This document shows positions 34,556 through 36,607 of a stretch of 36,607 nucleotides of DNA, in pieces; within the stretch, counting starts at the first letter, position 1, and the number at the start of each line of letters is the position of its first letter. A program made the translations under genes and the position numbers. This DNA is from Verrucomicrobia bacterium UBA3750 (lineage in GTDB: Bacteria; Verrucomicrobiota; Kiritimatiellia; RFP12; UBA1067), in assembly GCA_002371755.1 (NCBI GenBank), contig DFGM01000012.1, positions 1 through 36,607 on the forward strand, in the 5' to 3' direction. The notes below the pieces were generated by a model that did not search any database, had not been told where the DNA came from, and saw only the letters and a program-made list of their open reading frames with translations.

Positions 34556-34584
34556 GAAAATCCCCAGTAATTTGGGGATTTTTC
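34556..34584 (+). terminator. Rho-independent terminator after tRNA-Pro
   Basis: GAAAATCCCC (34556-34565), 8-nt loop, GGGGATTTTTC (34574-34584). The stem is about 9 bp and ends in a T run. It is 55 nt after the tRNA. Confidence 0.85.
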
Positions 34585-34625
34585 GTTTTTCACCCCTTGC
34601 GTTTTTCTCTCCTCGCCTCTTTTCA

Positions 34626-34820
34626 GGGGGCGATTTCTCGAAAACCGTCACATTCCACGAGGTTGTAGACCGGATTGAGCGCGGAGAGGATTTCTACGAC
34701 ATCTGCAACTGCACCGAATTGCAGGAGCGCGAATGGGTGTTTGCGGAACTCGAACGCCACACCGGAAAGCCATACGACTACTGGTACGACCTCTGGCTCT
34801 GCAGGAAGGAGACGAGATGA
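34626..34820 (+). pseudogene. Small open frame without a convincing start
   Basis: The frame gives about 64 residues ending in FAELERHTGKPYDYWYDLW and LCRKETR, with an acidic, Cys/Trp/Tyr-rich composition; the codon use looks coding. The only in-frame start upstream (TTG at 34572) lies in the tRNA terminator hairpin, so the true 5' end seems lost or the start is non-canonical. Its stop overlaps the ATG of the next frame (ATGA at 34817), which suggests the two were once a coupled pair. I do not recognise a family. Confidence 0.45.
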
Positions 34821-35278
34821 AACTTAAATGGATTGTAACCGAGACCTCGCCTTATAGCGGCAAGGAACACCAGTAGTGACGACCTGCCTGCCGAAGCGTC
34901 GAGGAGCCGCGGGAGGCCGTAGAACGCGAAATCTGCAAATTGCTGGCCGGCGAAGATGCGCCTGTCGCCGAAGGCGATCAGGTTGGCCGAACGAGCGAAG
35001 CGAGTGAGCCGCGAAGCGGTCGCAAGAGCCCGCGCCCACGATTCGATCCGAAGGACGTGTGCTGGCCTGACGAAAACACCGCCCACATCGGCGACGAGAT
35101 CATCTGGAAAATCGAACCGCACGAAACACCAACTCGAAAGGAGACCACCATGAACGAACTCAAACACGAAGTCCGCGAAATCATCGACAATTATGACCCG
35201 GACGCAGATTTCGAGGATACAATCCTCAATCTCGCATCGGTCGGTTACAGAATGGAGGAAACTATGGCAAGAGCATAA
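34817..35278 (+). pseudogene. Frame interrupted by tandem stop codons TAG-TGA
   Basis: ATG at 34817 opens MKLKWIVTETSPYSGKEHQ, then TAG (34874-34876) and TGA (34877-34879) come side by side, and the same frame continues open for 132 codons to 35278, with EEPREAVEREICKLLAGED and KDVCWPDENTAHIGDEIIWK as coding-like parts. The final 42 codons have their own start (next entry). A low-complexity patch (about 34991-35030, GCGAAGCG-type) lies in between. Most simply a decayed gene; the family is not recognised. A short 19-residue peptide or readthrough is possible but unsupported. Confidence 0.45.
35150..35278 (+). CDS. Small protein of unknown function
   Basis: 42 residues, acidic and likely helical (MNELKHEVREIIDNYDPDAD, then a hydrophobic stretch and RMEETMARA). 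A strong ribosome site AAAGGAGA (35137-35144) sits 5 nt before the ATG at 35150, which is the reason to treat it as a gene of its own, although the frame is continuous with the broken one upstream. Followed 30 nt later by a hairpin. No family recognised. Confidence 0.55.
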   Translation: MNELKHEVREIIDNYDPDADFEDTILNLASVGYRMEETMARA

Positions 35279-35307
35279 ACACACATACTGCTTTGTTCCC
35301 GCTTTTT

Positions 35308-35346
35308 GGCTATGGGCATCAACGAATGCCATAGCCTTGTTTGATT
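35308..35346 (+). terminator. Hairpin terminator after the small gene
   Basis: GGCTATGG (35308-35315) pairs with CCATAGCC (35329-35336), with three more possible inner pairs, then TTGTTTGATT. The U tract is broken by G, so strength is moderate. Confidence 0.55.
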
Positions 35347-35456
35347 AGACCGATGCGGGTGCATATACAGTCCATTGTAATTTTACTATAGGGAGCGTAT
35401 TGGCACCCATGGTGAATACCTCGTTCATTATAGAACATAAAAAGTGCAACTTGCCA

Positions 35457-35486
35457 TTGACTTCCAAGGTCGTTAAATGATATAAT
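35457..35486 (+). promoter_or_regulatory. Promoter of the XRE-type regulator
   Basis: TTGACT (35457-35462), 18-bp spacer, TATAAT (35481-35486) preceded by TGA. The start would be near 35493, leaving a short leader with AAGGAG just before the ATG at 35515. The surrounding 35340-35510 stretch is visibly richer in A and T than the housekeeping part. Confidence 0.8.
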
Positions 35487-35514
35487 ACAGGCTCGCAAGG
35501 AGCAAAGGAGCAAC

Positions 35515-35763
35515 ATGGCTACGAATTACAATAGCTTGTGGAAAAAGTTGATAGACAAAGGTATGTCAAAGACCGATCTCCGCATGGCTGCGGGGATGTC
35601 TTCTGGCACACTTGCAAGATTGTCAAAGTGTGAACCTGTGGAAACCACAACTCTTGAAAAGATTTGCAAAGTGCTTGAATGTGATATTGGCGACATCGTT
35701 TCGTATGTTCCCGATGGATCGGAAAATGCGCACGATGCCAGCCTTGCATCCCCTCAAGCATAG
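35515..35763 (+). CDS. Cro/C1-type helix-turn-helix regulator
   Basis: 82 residues. A compact XRE-type DNA-binding domain occupies about 8-65: LWKKLIDKGMSKTDLRMAAG (helices 1-2), MSSGTLARLSKCEPVETTTL (recognition helix), EKICKVLECDIGDIVSYVPD (helices 4-5). Such one-domain proteins are usually small repressors or antitoxin-like regulators. AAGGAG lies 5 nt before the ATG. About 15 C-terminal residues are unstructured. It precedes a RhuM-like gene by about 100 nt, on the same strand; it could regulate that gene or itself. Confidence 0.9.
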   Translation: MATNYNSLWKKLIDKGMSKTDLRMAAGMSSGTLARLSKCEPVETTTLEKICKVLECDIGDIVSYVPDGSENAHDASLASPQA

Positions 35764-35865
35764 CCGATAAAGGTATTTCATATCCCAGTGAAGAAGACGG
35801 CATGAATCAGAAAGACATGAAAATCGTTAAATTCGATATGGTATTCGTGTGAAAGGCAGGACGAA

Positions 35866-36607
35866 ATGACAGCGAACGCGAATGAAATTGTTGTCTATCA
35901 GCCAGACGAAACCGTCCGGCTGGATGTTCGTCTTGACGGTGACACGGTCTGGCTTACCCAGAATCAGATGACGGATTTGTTTCAAAGGGATCGCACTGTC
36001 ATTACACGTCATATAAACAATGTGTTTTCAGAGGGCGAATTGGACGAGAAAAGCAACGTGCATTTTTTGCACATTCCTTTTTCTGACAAGCCAGTAAAGG
36101 CGTATAGCCTGAATGTCATCATCTCGGTTGGCTATCGTGTCAAGTCGATACGCGGGACACAGTTCCGCATTTGGGCGACTAACGTGCTTCGCGAATATCT
36201 CTTGCGTGGATATGTCGTAAACACTAGGCTCGCTCAGCTTGAGGACAAGGTGGACCGGCGGCTTGCCAAGACCGAGGCAGATGTGGCCGAGCTGAAGGGG
36301 AAGATCGATTTCTTCGTTCAGACCAAGGAGCCGCCGTTGCAGAGCATCTTCTATCAGAACCAGTTCTGGGACGCGAAGTCGCTGTTGCTCAAGTTCATCC
36401 GGCGGGCGAAGAAGGAGCTGATCGTGATCGACGCTTATCCCGGCGTGGCGACATTGGACATGCTCGCGAAGCGCGGACGTGGCGTGAATATCGAATTGGT
36501 GACGCATTCCAACGGCGAGTTGGAGGAATCGGACTTCGAGGCGTTCGGAGCGCAATGCGGCAAGTTCACGAAGACCATCTGTGGAATCTGCCACGACCGC
36601 TTCATCA
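35866..36607 (+). CDS. RhuM-like protein with C-terminal phospholipase-D-like segment, 3'-truncated
   Basis: Frame open from the ATG at 35866 to the window end (247 codons seen). Residues about 7-120 are RhuM-like (virulence protein RhuM family, known from enterobacterial islands): VVYQPDETVRLDVRLDGDTV, WLTQNQMTDLFQRDRTVITR, HINNVFSEGELDEKSN, LNVIISVGYRVKSIRGTQFR, WATNVLREYLLRGYVVN. A coiled-coil-like linker follows (about 125-150). The last part (about 165-247), KSLLLKFIRRAKKELIVIDAYPG to HDRFI, resembles the start of a phospholipase-D/HKD-type domain of the kind found in defence and DNA-processing proteins. GAAAGGCAGG precedes the start. A tiny frame at 35802-35852 lies before it and has no support as a gene. 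Confidence 0.82.
   Translation, partial: MTANANEIVVYQPDETVRLDVRLDGDTVWLTQNQMTDLFQRDRTVITRHINNVFSEGELDEKSNVHFLHIPFSDKPVKAYSLNVIISVGYRVKSIRGTQFRIWATNVLREYLLRGYVVNTRLAQLEDKVDRRLAKTEADVAELKGKIDFFVQTKEPPLQSIFYQNQFWDAKSLLLKFIRRAKKELIVIDAYPGVATLDMLAKRGRGVNIELVTHSNGELEESDFEAFGAQCGKFTKTICGICHDRFI

Noticed and set aside
34572..34626. TTG start at 34572 for the 34626-34820 frame
   Set aside because: It lies inside the 3' arm region of the tRNA-Pro terminator and gives a Phe/Ser-rich segment unlike the rest.
35312..35319. A lone ATGGGCAT as a degenerate member of the 22-bp arrays
   Set aside because: It sits inside the stem of a terminator hairpin, has no neighbours at 22 bp, and the same 8-mer also occurs within coding sequence for the HGHT motif near 16060. 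Chance is enough.
35802..35852. 16-codon frame before the RhuM-like gene as a leader peptide
   Set aside because: No ribosome site that stands out and no attenuator hairpin between it and the gene.

Overview
The window looks like a chromosomal segment of a GC-rich, uncultured gut-type bacterium, probably of the PVC superphylum (Kiritimatiellota- or Verrucomicrobiota-like). This placement is inferred from protein style and content: a Tat-exported sulfatase beside a GH20 glycosidase, a divergent serpin, BaiN-type flavoproteins, AAA-ATPase/nuclease fusion genes and strong extended -10 promoters. No rRNA or other decisive marker is present. Most of the window is housekeeping genes in tight co-directional operons. 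The last 2 kb is lower in GC and carries small, broken or mobile-type genes.

Layout. (1) 1-9470, plus strand: rpoC (5' end missing), queA, a Uup-like ABC-F ATPase with a shortened first ATPase domain, a membrane-anchored metallophosphoesterase, and an unusual protein joining a YkgJ-type cysteine cluster to ModF-like ABC ATPase halves. (2) 9505-11696, minus strand: a FabH-like ketoacyl synthase and a family 2 glycosyltransferase, separated by a 22-bp tandem array. (3) 11822-19820: secA, ispD, a second metallophosphoesterase, a secreted serpin-like protein and gyrB, closed by a strong hairpin terminator. (4) 19854-25205: a BaiN-like flavoprotein, then a HIT protein, DinG-like helicase, thiD and RluB-like operon. 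(5) 25206-27085: a second 22-bp array and a secreted alpha/beta hydrolase on the minus strand. (6) 27157-34309: an AAA-ATPase/PD-(D/E)XK protein, then cysS, thioredoxin, rsmE, the sulfatase and GH20. (7) 34399-36607: tRNA-Pro(UGG) with its terminator, a decayed small-ORF region, an XRE-type regulator and a RhuM-like gene with a phospholipase-D-like tail cut by the window end.

The most unusual feature is a pair of intergenic arrays (10559-10712 and 25355-25508). Each has exactly seven units of exactly 22 bp, built on an invariant palindrome-like core ATGGGCAT (or its complement ATGCCCAT) inside a 14-bp imperfect dyad, plus an 8-bp spacer. One is flanked by an 8-bp direct repeat that looks like a target-site duplication. 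A second theme is transcription start architecture. Several genes (HIT, fabH-like, the AAA/nuclease gene, secA, cysS) have a TGnTATAAT-type promoter only 7-10 nt before the ATG, which predicts leaderless or nearly leaderless mRNAs. Promoters farther from their genes, with or without a recognisable Shine-Dalgarno, are also present.
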